A stretch of 13,348 nucleotides of DNA, taken from contig JBMOLJ010000041.1 in assembly GCA_049324235.1 (NCBI GenBank), positions 1 to 13,348 of the forward strand, given 5' to 3'. Within the stretch, counting starts at the first letter, position 1; each line of letters begins with the position of its first letter. The stretch is from UBA1431 sp049324235. GTDB lineage: Bacteria; Bacillota; Clostridia; Christensenellales; UBA1431. The notes under the pieces were generated by a model. It was given only the letters and a program-made list of their open reading frames with translations. It searched no databases and was not told the DNA's origin. The position numbers were made by a program, and so were the translations under genes. Below, piece by piece: positions 1 to 5,347 of this stretch.

Positions 1-7
1 GTTGTTC

Positions 8-90
8 ATGAGGGATGAGCACTTCCTTTCGGTTCTGTTTGGGTCTGTAACTTAACAATAACCGTTTTGCGCTCATCCTTCATCTTTTTT
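8..90 (+). terminator. Long hairpin with T-rich tail; terminator or structured RNA end
   Basis: Bases 8-20 pair with 71-83 over 13 positions with one G-T wobble. A run of six T follows almost directly (85-90). Inside the roughly 50-nt loop, CGGTT at 30-34 can pair with AACCG at 60-64. The shape fits an intrinsic terminator of a gene left of the window, though the loop is much larger than usual. A small structured RNA ending in this terminator is an alternative. Confidence 0.4.
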
Positions 91-205
91 CTCGTGGTTG
101 TCCCATATGTATTGTAGTCCTACAGATGCCAATAGTTTGTCCGTCAAAGGGAAAAACAATGAAAAGCAGGATGCCGATATGCCTTATTAATCTGAAAAAA
201 ACAAT

Positions 206-238
206 ATGTTTGCACTTATGGCGCAAACATCGTACAAT
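206..238 (+). promoter_or_regulatory. Promoter with embedded perfect dyad (putative operator) for ppiB-mutY
   Basis: A -35-like TTGCAC (210-215) and a -10 TACAAT (233-238, 5 of 6 consensus) are separated by exactly 17 nt. A perfect 8-bp inverted repeat, ATGTTTGC (206-213) and GCAAACAT (223-230) with a 9-nt spacer, covers the -35 and most of the spacer. That is where a repressor would block RNA polymerase. The arms do not match the CIRCE heat-shock operator despite the 9-nt spacing. The predicted transcript start near 245 leaves a leader of about 65 nt. Confidence 0.5.
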
Positions 239-310
239 AAATGCGTGTGCTATGGGACAAAAGGTTCGGGCAGCGCCTATACCAATGAAACAGAAGGATG
301 GATTATAAAA

Positions 311-799
311 ATGGTTGTAATTGAGATGGAGAATAAGGGCAGAATCGTTATCGAGCTATATCCCGAGTCAGCGCCGCAAACGGCCGCGAATTTTCTGGAG
401 CTTGTCAAAAAGGGGTTCTATGACGGCCTTGTCTTTCACAGGGTGATTCCCGGGTTCATGATACAGGGCGGTTGTCCGCAGGGGACGGGAATGGGCGGCC
501 CGGGGTACCATATCAAGGGCGAGTTCGCCTCAAACGGCTTTGACAACCCGCTCAGGCATACGCGCGGCGTAGTATCCATGGCACGAGCGGCGAATCCCGA
601 TTCAGCGGGGTCGCAGTTTTTCATCATGCATGCGGACGCCCCGCATCTGGACGGAGATTATGCGGCATTCGGAAAGGTGATCGAGGGCATGGAGACGGTC
701 GATGCCATTGCAACAACCGAAACCTTCCGCGGCGATATGCCGGTTAAGCCCCAGCGCATGGCAAAGGTGACTGTCCAGGAAGACGAGGCGGCGGAATAA
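311..799 (+). CDS. ppiB: Peptidyl-prolyl cis-trans isomerase, cyclophilin type (PpiB-like)
   Basis: This 162-residue protein is a cytoplasmic cyclophilin that speeds cis-trans isomerisation of Xaa-Pro bonds during folding; no signal peptide is present. Family motifs are in order: FHRVIPGFMIQGG (42-54) with the catalytic Arg44, Phe49 and Gln52, then GSQFFI (100-105), and HLDGDYAAFGKV (112-123), where Leu113 replaces the Trp of human cyclophilin A, as is usual in bacteria. The length is typical of single-domain bacterial cyclophilins. The frame stays open upstream to 206, but those codons cover the promoter and have no cyclophilin similarity. ATG 311 is therefore preferred, with an AGAAGG-type ribosome site at 292-297. 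mutY follows 18 nt downstream, suggesting one transcript. Confidence 0.93.
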   Translation: MVVIEMENKGRIVIELYPESAPQTAANFLELVKKGFYDGLVFHRVIPGFMIQGGCPQGTGMGGPGYHIKGEFASNGFDNPLRHTRGVVSMARAANPDSAGSQFFIMHADAPHLDGDYAAFGKVIEGMETVDAIATTETFRGDMPVKPQRMAKVTVQEDEAAE

Positions 800-817
800 A
801 TCCGCCCCCGGGCAAAA

Positions 818-1885
818 ATGACCGGTATCGAAAAAGCAGGAATGCAGCTCTGTTCGTGGTACGAAAGCGCAAGGCGCGACCTTCCCTGGCGGCGCACGCA
901 TGACCCGTATGCCATTTGGGTGAGTGAAACCATGCTGCAGCAGACCCGAGTGGAAACCGTGATTCCCTATTATGAGACATTCATGGAGAAATGGCCAGGC
1001 ATCGCGGCATTGGCCGCTGCACAGGAACAGGACGTTTTGAAGGCGTGGGAAGGCCTGGGATATTATTCGCGTGCGCGGAATCTGCTCAAGGGCGCACGAT
1101 ATATTATGGAAAATCATGGCGGGAGTATCCCCTGCGATGAAACGGCGTTAAGGAAGGTTCCAGGCGTCGGGCCTTATACGGCGGGCGCAATCATCAGCAT
1201 AGCGTTTGATAAACCTGCTTTGGCCGTGGACGCCAATGTGCTGCGCGTGTTCGCGCGGCTCGGCGCCATCGATGCGCCCGTCGACAGGCCGCGGACGCGC
1301 CGGAACATTGAGGAACGTATTAAAAAGGCCATGCGCGGGTGCAGCCCGCGCATGTTCAACCAGGCCGTGATGGAACTGGGCGCGCTGGTGTGCACGCCCA
1401 AAACGCCCGGATGCGGCGCCTGCTCTGTCAACGGGCTTTGTGCGGCATTTGCAGCCGGATGCGCTCACAGCCTGCCGCAAAAAGCGCCTGCGCCCGAAAA
1501 ACGCATTGTGCATCTGGCGGTGGCAATCGTGCGGGAGCCTGGCGGCGCATTTATGGTGCGAAGGCGTGAAAACAGCGGATTACTCCATGGCTTGTGGGAA
1601 TTTCCGAACTGGGAGATTTTCAGGGGTAACGACCCTGAAAGGACGGTTTGGGACAGCCTGCGCAATTTGAATATTCATATTGACGGGATGCAGGCAGCAG
1701 GCAAAGCGCGGCACGTCTTTACGCATTTGATCTGGGAAATGCAGGGGTTTGTGATCTGCGCCCGAAAAGCGGCGCTGCCAGACGGATGCATATGGGGAAA
1801 ACCGGATGAGCTCAACGCCCTTGCCTGGCCGTCGGCGATGAAATACTGGCGCAGAACCGTTCATACTATGGTTCATATGGAATAA
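818..1885 (+). CDS. mutY: A/G-specific adenine DNA glycosylase MutY
   Basis: This 355-residue base-excision repair enzyme removes adenine mispaired with 8-oxoguanine. All key features fall at E. coli numbering: catalytic Glu37 in SETMLQQT, the helix-hairpin-helix KVPGVGPYTAG (113-123) followed by catalytic Asp138, and the [4Fe-4S] ligands Cys192, Cys199, Cys202 and Cys208 (C-X6-C-X2-C-X5-C). A C-terminal NUDIX-like domain for 8-oxoG recognition runs from about residue 230, including GLLHGLWEFPNWE and an FTH motif (FSH in E. coli). The protein is complete. The ribosome site before ATG 818 is weak, so translation may be coupled to the cyclophilin gene ending at 799. An internal ATG at 842 is possible but would trim the N-terminus. 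Confidence 0.95.
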   Translation: MTGIEKAGMQLCSWYESARRDLPWRRTHDPYAIWVSETMLQQTRVETVIPYYETFMEKWPGIAALAAAQEQDVLKAWEGLGYYSRARNLLKGARYIMENHGGSIPCDETALRKVPGVGPYTAGAIISIAFDKPALAVDANVLRVFARLGAIDAPVDRPRTRRNIEERIKKAMRGCSPRMFNQAVMELGALVCTPKTPGCGACSVNGLCAAFAAGCAHSLPQKAPAPEKRIVHLAVAIVREPGGAFMVRRRENSGLLHGLWEFPNWEIFRGNDPERTVWDSLRNLNIHIDGMQAAGKARHVFTHLIWEMQGFVICARKAALPDGCIWGKPDELNALAWPSAMKYWRRTVHTMVHME

Positions 1886-1893
1886 ACCTCCGC

Positions 1894-1928
1894 ATCTATT
1901 CTATGGTACAATGAATAGATTTATTTAA
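1894..1928 (+). terminator. AT-rich hairpin terminator after mutY
   Basis: ATCTATTC (1894-1901) pairs perfectly with GAATAGAT (1913-1920) around an 11-nt loop, and the T-rich stretch TTATTTAAT follows. The low GC content makes it a weak terminator, and some read-through into the sigma-factor gene is likely. Its loop contains a -10-like box, described separately. Confidence 0.5.
1904..1912 (+). promoter_or_regulatory. Extended -10 promoter element for the sigma-factor gene
   Basis: TGG followed by TACAAT (1907-1912, 5 of 6 consensus) forms an extended -10 box inside the loop of the mutY terminator hairpin. No clear -35 is seen 16-18 nt upstream. A start near 1919 would give a leader of about 36 nt to ATG 1955. 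Confidence 0.35.
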
Positions 1929-1954
1929 TACCGAATAATTAGAGAGGGTTGGTT

Positions 1955-3004
1955 ATGGAACTGGTTGAACTCATAAGACGGGTAAAAGCGGGGAATCTGG
2001 AAGCGTTTCAGGAGCTTTATGGCAGGTATGCACAGAACGTGTACTATCTTGCGTACAGCGCGCTTGACGATATCACGCGTGCCGAAGACACCCTGCAGGA
2101 CGTGTTTGTCGACGTGTTCCGTTTTCTTCCTTCGCTCAAAGTGGAGCGCGCTTTCGAGCAATGGCTCTACCGCTTGTGTCTGAACCATTGCAACCAGACG
2201 CTCAAGCAAAACGGAGAGACGCTGTTTTTTGAAGAAGAACGCGGCGCATATTCCGAGAACAATGCCGATTATATTCCGGCCGGCGACCAGACGCAAGCCG
2301 AGGAAAGAAAAGCGCTGATGCGGAGCATCCGCGCGCTTCCGCGCGCGCAAAGATTGACCATGCTGCTTACGTATGTATACGGCCTTGATGTTTCTCAGGC
2401 CGCATACGTGCTTTCCTGCAGTGAGCAGAGCATTCACTGGCGCATGTATGCCGCTCGGCAGGCGCTCGAACCCATGCTCGAGGAGACGCAGCAGGTAAGC
2501 GACGGGGAGACAGGCGTGCTGACGCTTTCCCTGCGCGAGGACATGGAAAACCGCAAACTGAGCGATGAAGCGAAGGCGTCGCTGTTTTTCCTGGTACAGC
2601 GGGCGGCGCGCCAGGCGGGTGGAACGTCCGCAAGGCGGAGCGCACAGGCGGCGGACGAAAAGGCGGCAGCCATTGCGCCCGCCGGGAAGAAGCAGTCTAA
2701 GAGCACGCTGATGATTGTCCTTCTGGTGTGCGGGCTTTTGGTGATCGCGGCGATCACGTTCGCTCTCATATCCATGCAGAGTCCGCTGCCGGCCGCTACC
2801 CCTTCCCCTGCGGTTACGCAGCAGGCCACTTCAAGGCCTACGCTTGCACCGGTTCAGACGCCGACGCCGGTTCCCACAGCGACGCCGACACCTACTGCGA
2901 CGCCTACGCCCGAACCGACACCTGCGCCCACGCCCACGCCTGTACCTACGGCGACGCCTGCTCCGCTGCCAACAGCGGAACCGACCGCCGCGGCAACGCC
3001 CTAG
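1955..3004 (+). CDS. ECF-like sigma factor fused to a transmembrane helix and Thr/Pro-rich tail
   Basis: This 349-residue protein starts like an ECF sigma factor. Region 2 spans about residues 17-85 and includes the promoter-melting stretch RAEDTLQDVFVDVFRFL. A region 4 helix-turn-helix lies at about 122-178 (SIRALPRAQRLTMLL, then VSQAAYVLSCSEQSI). A charged and Ala-rich linker follows, then one strongly hydrophobic segment of about 23 residues (251-274) preceded by KKQSK, so by the positive-inside rule the sigma domains are cytoplasmic. The last 70 or so residues are Thr-Pro-rich and would lie outside the membrane. No folded domain follows the stalk. ATG 1955 has AGAGAGGG (1941-1948) 6 nt upstream, so the in-frame TTG at 1949 is unlikely. 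The target promoters are unknown and no separate anti-sigma gene is adjacent. Membrane tethering as the control mechanism is inference. Confidence 0.85.
   Translation: MELVELIRRVKAGNLEAFQELYGRYAQNVYYLAYSALDDITRAEDTLQDVFVDVFRFLPSLKVERAFEQWLYRLCLNHCNQTLKQNGETLFFEEERGAYSENNADYIPAGDQTQAEERKALMRSIRALPRAQRLTMLLTYVYGLDVSQAAYVLSCSEQSIHWRMYAARQALEPMLEETQQVSDGETGVLTLSLREDMENRKLSDEAKASLFFLVQRAARQAGGTSARRSAQAADEKAAAIAPAGKKQSKSTLMIVLLVCGLLVIAAITFALISMQSPLPAATPSPAVTQQATSRPTLAPVQTPTPVPTATPTPTATPTPEPTPAPTPTPVPTATPAPLPTAEPTAAATP
2857..3001 (+). repeat. Degenerate short tandem repeat encoding Thr-Pro stalk
   Basis: Imperfect 6-nt units of the type ACGCCG, ACACCT and ACGCCC encode a run of Thr-Pro, Ala-Pro and Val-Pro dipeptides. 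The units vary at third positions, so the protein repeat is better kept than the DNA repeat. Such tracts can change length by slippage. Confidence 0.7.
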
Positions 3005-3108
3005 GATCATTTCAAATACCATAAACCTGCTCATTTTGTGCATTGGAGAGCTTATTTTGCGGCTCTTTGGCAACAATATCAAATTTACCGGCACAGCTCG
3101 GACAAACC

Positions 3109-3116
3109 AAGGAGGG
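3109..3116 (+). promoter_or_regulatory. Strong ribosome binding site fixing the TTG start of tpiA
   Basis: AAGGAGGG lies 7 nt before TTG 3124. The first residues then read as the canonical triosephosphate isomerase N-terminus, which decides the start against the in-frame upstream codon at 3043. Confidence 0.85.
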
Positions 3117-3123
3117 AACTGAC

Positions 3124-3876
3124 TTGAGGAAACCCATCATTGCGGGGAACTGGAAGATGAACATGACCAACACCGAAGCGAAGAAACTGATCGAAGAAAT
3201 CATTCCGTTGGTGAAAGGCGCGGCGGTGGATGTCGTTGTATGCCCCAATTTCACTTGCCTGACAACCGCGGTAGAACTCACAAAAGGCACAGGCATCGGC
3301 GTGGGCGCACAGAACATGCACTGGGAACCAAAGGGAGCGTTCACAGGCGAAACATCGGTCGGAATGCTTAGGGACCTGGGTGTTACATATGTGATCATCG
3401 GTCACAGCGAACGCCGCCAGTATTTTGCCGAAACGGATGAAACCGTAAACAAAAAGGTTCTGGCTGCGCTGGAAAATAGCCTGACGCCCATCGTCTGTGT
3501 CGGCGAATCGCTTGAGCAGCGTGAAGCGGGCAAAGCAGCGGAGGTCGTAAGCAATCAGACCATTGCCGCGCTGAAGGGCGTTGATCCTGCCCAAGCGGAC
3601 CGTATCGTGGTCGCGTATGAGCCTATTTGGGCGATCGGAACAGGCAAAACGGCTACCGCGCAGGACGCGAACGAGATAAACACCGTGATTCGCGAAACGC
3701 TCATCAAACTGTTCGGAGAAGAGACCGCAGCGAAGATGCGCATCCAGTACGGCGGCAGCATGAACGCGAAGAACGCGGCCGAACTCATGGCGCAGTCCAA
3801 TATAGACGGCGGATTAATCGGCGGAGCGTCGCTCAAAGCCGAAGATTTTTCCAAAATTGTATTTTTTGACAAATAA
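3124..3876 (+). CDS. tpiA: Triosephosphate isomerase
   Basis: This 250-residue TIM-barrel enzyme interconverts dihydroxyacetone phosphate and glyceraldehyde 3-phosphate in glycolysis and gluconeogenesis. The N-terminus has AGNWKMN with Asn9 and Lys11. The electrophile His94 is in IIGHSERR, the catalytic base Glu166 is in VAYEPIWAIGTGKTA with the mobile loop directly after, and the phosphate-binding GGS (210-212) and GLIGGASL near 230-237 are present. The length is exactly typical. Translation starts at TTG 3124 behind a strong ribosome site. The gene stands alone rather than in a gap-pgk-tpi-gpm operon, and no clear promoter was found in the 119 nt after the sigma-factor gene. It may be cotranscribed with that gene. 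A good terminator follows. Confidence 0.97.
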   Translation: MRKPIIAGNWKMNMTNTEAKKLIEEIIPLVKGAAVDVVVCPNFTCLTTAVELTKGTGIGVGAQNMHWEPKGAFTGETSVGMLRDLGVTYVIIGHSERRQYFAETDETVNKKVLAALENSLTPIVCVGESLEQREAGKAAEVVSNQTIAALKGVDPAQADRIVVAYEPIWAIGTGKTATAQDANEINTVIRETLIKLFGEETAAKMRIQYGGSMNAKNAAELMAQSNIDGGLIGGASLKAEDFSKIVFFDK

Positions 3877-3912
3877 TCGCAATTAACGGCTGCCGTGCTA
3901 ATGTTTCACTCG

Positions 3913-3954
3913 GCGCACCTCGCACATTATTTATGCAGGTGCGCTTGTTATTTT
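3913..3954 (+). terminator. Intrinsic terminator of tpiA
   Basis: GCGCACCT (3913-3920) pairs perfectly with AGGTGCGC (3937-3944), and a GCA/TGC pairing can extend the stem inside the loop. The tail TTGTTATTTT is T-rich. It lies 36 nt after the tpiA stop. Confidence 0.8.
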
Positions 3955-4034
3955 AAGTCGAAAAGTGTAAAGTAATAATATACATGTTATTGGTGCATAG
4001 TAAAAAGTATAATATATAAAATGAATAAAATGCA

Positions 4035-4063
4035 TTGAAACGTTGGAAAAATCGTATTATTAT
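4035..4063 (+). promoter_or_regulatory. Sigma-A promoter of metA
   Basis: TTGAAA (4035-4040, 5 of 6) and TATTAT (4058-4063, 5 of 6) are spaced by exactly 17 nt in AT-rich DNA. A start near 4070 gives a 30-nt leader ending at the ribosome site AAGGGGGAG (4083-4091). An additional perfect TATAAT at 4008-4013 lacks a good -35. No SAM riboswitch or T-box fold fits in so short a leader. Confidence 0.6.
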
Positions 4064-4100
4064 ATATTATTACTACCCATGCAAGGGGGAGAGATGTCAA

Positions 4101-5024
4101 GTGCCAGTGATGATTCCGGATAACCTGCCGGCAACGCAGATTCTGACGCAGGAAAATATTTTTGTTATGACGCAGGAGCGCGGTATTCATCAGGATATCC
4201 GTCCGTTGCGCATTGCGATCCTGAATCTGATGCCGACCAAGGTTGTAACCGAGACCCAGCTTTTGCGGCTGCTCGGAAACACCCCGCTGCAGGTGGAGGT
4301 TGTATTGCTGCAGACAGCGACATACGCCTCCAAAAACGCTCCCGAAGGGCATCTGGAAACGTTTTATAAAACCTTTGATGAGGTAAAAGAACAGCTTTTC
4401 GACGGTCTGATAGTCACGGGCGCGCCCGTGGAACTGCTTGACTTTGAGGAGGTCCGGTACTGGGAGGAACTCAAAAGGATCATGGACTGGGCAAAGCACC
4501 ATGTTTTTTCCAGCATGTATATCTGCTGGGCGGCGCAGGCGGGGCTATACCATTATTACGGCGTTGAAAAATATGAGCTGCCAAAGAAAATGTTCGGTAT
4601 TTTCCTGCACCGCGTAACAAAAAAGACATCCAAGCTCATGCGCGGCTTCGACGATATGTTTTATGCGCCGCATTCGCGGCACACAGAAATACGCGCAGAG
4701 GATGTAAAAAAAGTTCCGGGGCTGGAAATACTTGCACAATCGGACGAAGCGGGCGTGTTCATAGTACAGAGCGCGGACAGGCGGCATGTGTTTGTTACCG
4801 GCCACGCCGAGTATGATTCGGATACGCTGGCCAAAGAGTATTTCAGAGATCTCGATAAAGGAATGGACATTGCGGTGCCCGTGAACTATTTCCCGAATGA
4901 CGATCCCAAATGTCCTCCACAGGTCAACTGGCGCGCGCACGCGAACCTGTTGTTTGCAAACTGGTTAAACTACTATGTGTATCAGGAAACGCCCTATGAT
5001 TTAAATGAACTTGAAACGGAGTAG
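4101..5024 (+). CDS. metA: Homoserine O-acetyltransferase, MetA type
   Basis: This 307-residue enzyme activates homoserine for methionine synthesis. Counting from GTG 4101, the catalytic residues fall at E. coli MetA numbering: Cys142 in YICWAAQAG, His235 and Glu237 in VTGHAEYD. Residue 111, which decides the acyl donor in this family, is Glu (in TGAPVELLDF) rather than the Gly of succinyl-CoA enzymes. The enzyme should therefore use acetyl-CoA despite the usual 'succinyltransferase' label. GTG 4101 is chosen because AAGGGGGAG lies about 9 nt upstream and the protein then begins (M)PVMIPDNLPA, the family N-terminus. The frame is open back to 4035, but those codons overlap the promoter. The gene appears monocistronic, flanked by a terminator upstream and a 323-nt gap downstream. 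Confidence 0.96.
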   Translation: MPVMIPDNLPATQILTQENIFVMTQERGIHQDIRPLRIAILNLMPTKVVTETQLLRLLGNTPLQVEVVLLQTATYASKNAPEGHLETFYKTFDEVKEQLFDGLIVTGAPVELLDFEEVRYWEELKRIMDWAKHHVFSSMYICWAAQAGLYHYYGVEKYELPKKMFGIFLHRVTKKTSKLMRGFDDMFYAPHSRHTEIRAEDVKKVPGLEILAQSDEAGVFIVQSADRRHVFVTGHAEYDSDTLAKEYFRDLDKGMDIAVPVNYFPNDDPKCPPQVNWRAHANLLFANWLNYYVYQETPYDLNELETE

Positions 5025-5058
5025 ACAGTTTGGGGCAATAATCCCGGGTCGGCGTGGC

Positions 5059-5088
5059 TTGAAATATGCTGTATGCACATAAGATAAA
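5059..5088 (+). promoter_or_regulatory. Possible promoter of the FAD oxidoreductase cluster
   Basis: TTGAAA (5059-5064) and GATAAA (5083-5088, 4 of 6) are spaced 18 nt apart. If real, the transcript would have a leader of about 250 nt. Other nearby matches are poorer, so this is tentative. Confidence 0.3.
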
Positions 5089-5114
5089 ACGGAAAGGGCT
5101 GCTGCCCCGGTTTT
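5086..5114 (+). terminator. Weak hairpin, possible metA terminator
   Basis: GGGC (5096-5099) pairs with GCCC (5104-5107) around a TGCT loop. AAAAC (5086-5090) can pair with GTTTT (5110-5114) across an internal loop. There is no T run beyond the four T inside the stem, so termination would be inefficient. Confidence 0.3.
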
Positions 5115-5230
5115 GAGGACGGAATTAACCTGCTTTATGCAGTTTGGATAAAGCTTCCATGAACAAAATAAGCCTTCCGAAGTATGCAAACGGTCTAGAG
5201 AAATGAGACATGGCTGTTTGGAACGGTTCT

Positions 5231-5250
5231 GTTTGCTTTTATGCGCAAAC
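5231..5250 (+). promoter_or_regulatory. GTTTGC-N8-GCAAAC inverted repeat, putative operator
   Basis: GTTTGC (5231-5236) and GCAAAC (5245-5250) form a perfect 6-bp dyad with an 8-nt spacer. It resembles the dyad in the cyclophilin promoter (GTTTGC-N9-GCAAAC), including TTATG in the spacer of both. It lies about 98 nt before the oxidoreductase start. The binding protein is unknown. Confidence 0.4.
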
Positions 5251-5347
5251 GGTACCGGTCGCTGTGTCAAAAAAATCAGAGTACCCGGACAAACAATTTT
5301 CCGGTAACGGAAATTTTTAACGCATACCGTTGTAGAGGAGGCATACT

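Larger units (their letters stand above)
1..310. other. 5' non-coding region upstream of the cyclophilin gene
   Basis: No convincing gene lies here. A 60-codon frame at 126-308 overlaps the likely promoter and has a low-complexity, Lys/Met-rich translation with no family resemblance. The region holds a long hairpin with a T-rich tail (8-90) and a promoter with an embedded dyad (206-238). Whatever gene lies upstream is outside the window. Confidence 0.6.
5025..5347. other. 323-nt intergenic region between metA and the oxidoreductase cluster
   Basis: No gene is supported here. The region contains a weak hairpin that may end metA, a possible promoter, a 7-bp inverted repeat GCTTTAT/ATAAAGC (5132-5138, 5148-5154), two exact copies of GCAAACGGT (5186-5194, 5245-5253), a GTTTGC/GCAAAC dyad (5231-5250), and a CCGGA/TCCGG hairpin (5285-5289, 5300-5304) close to the next start. 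This density suggests regulation of the downstream cluster, at DNA or leader-RNA level, but no known riboswitch class was recognised. Confidence 0.6.

Noticed and set aside
206..230. CIRCE (HrcA) heat-shock operator before the cyclophilin gene
   Set aside because: The 9-nt spacer fits, but the arms ATGTTTGC/GCAAACAT do not resemble TTAGCACTC/GAGTGCTAA.
126..308. 60-codon frame before the cyclophilin gene
   Set aside because: It overlaps the likely promoter and dyad, lacks a ribosome site, and its translation resembles no family.
3043..3123. N-terminal extension of triosephosphate isomerase
   Set aside because: The family N-terminus begins exactly at TTG 3124 behind a strong ribosome site; the extension has no family match.
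2850..3123. Frameshift hiding a missing ectodomain after the Thr/Pro stalk
   Set aside because: Other frames across 2850-3123 give only Arg- or Asp/Thr-rich repeat shadows and then the tpiA leader, with no domain to recover.
4035..4100. N-terminal extension of MetA
   Set aside because: These codons coincide with a well-spaced promoter, and active-site numbering agrees only with the GTG at 4101.
3945..4100. SAM riboswitch or T-box leader for metA
   Set aside because: The predicted leader is about 30 nt and no multi-helix fold or T-box sequence was seen.
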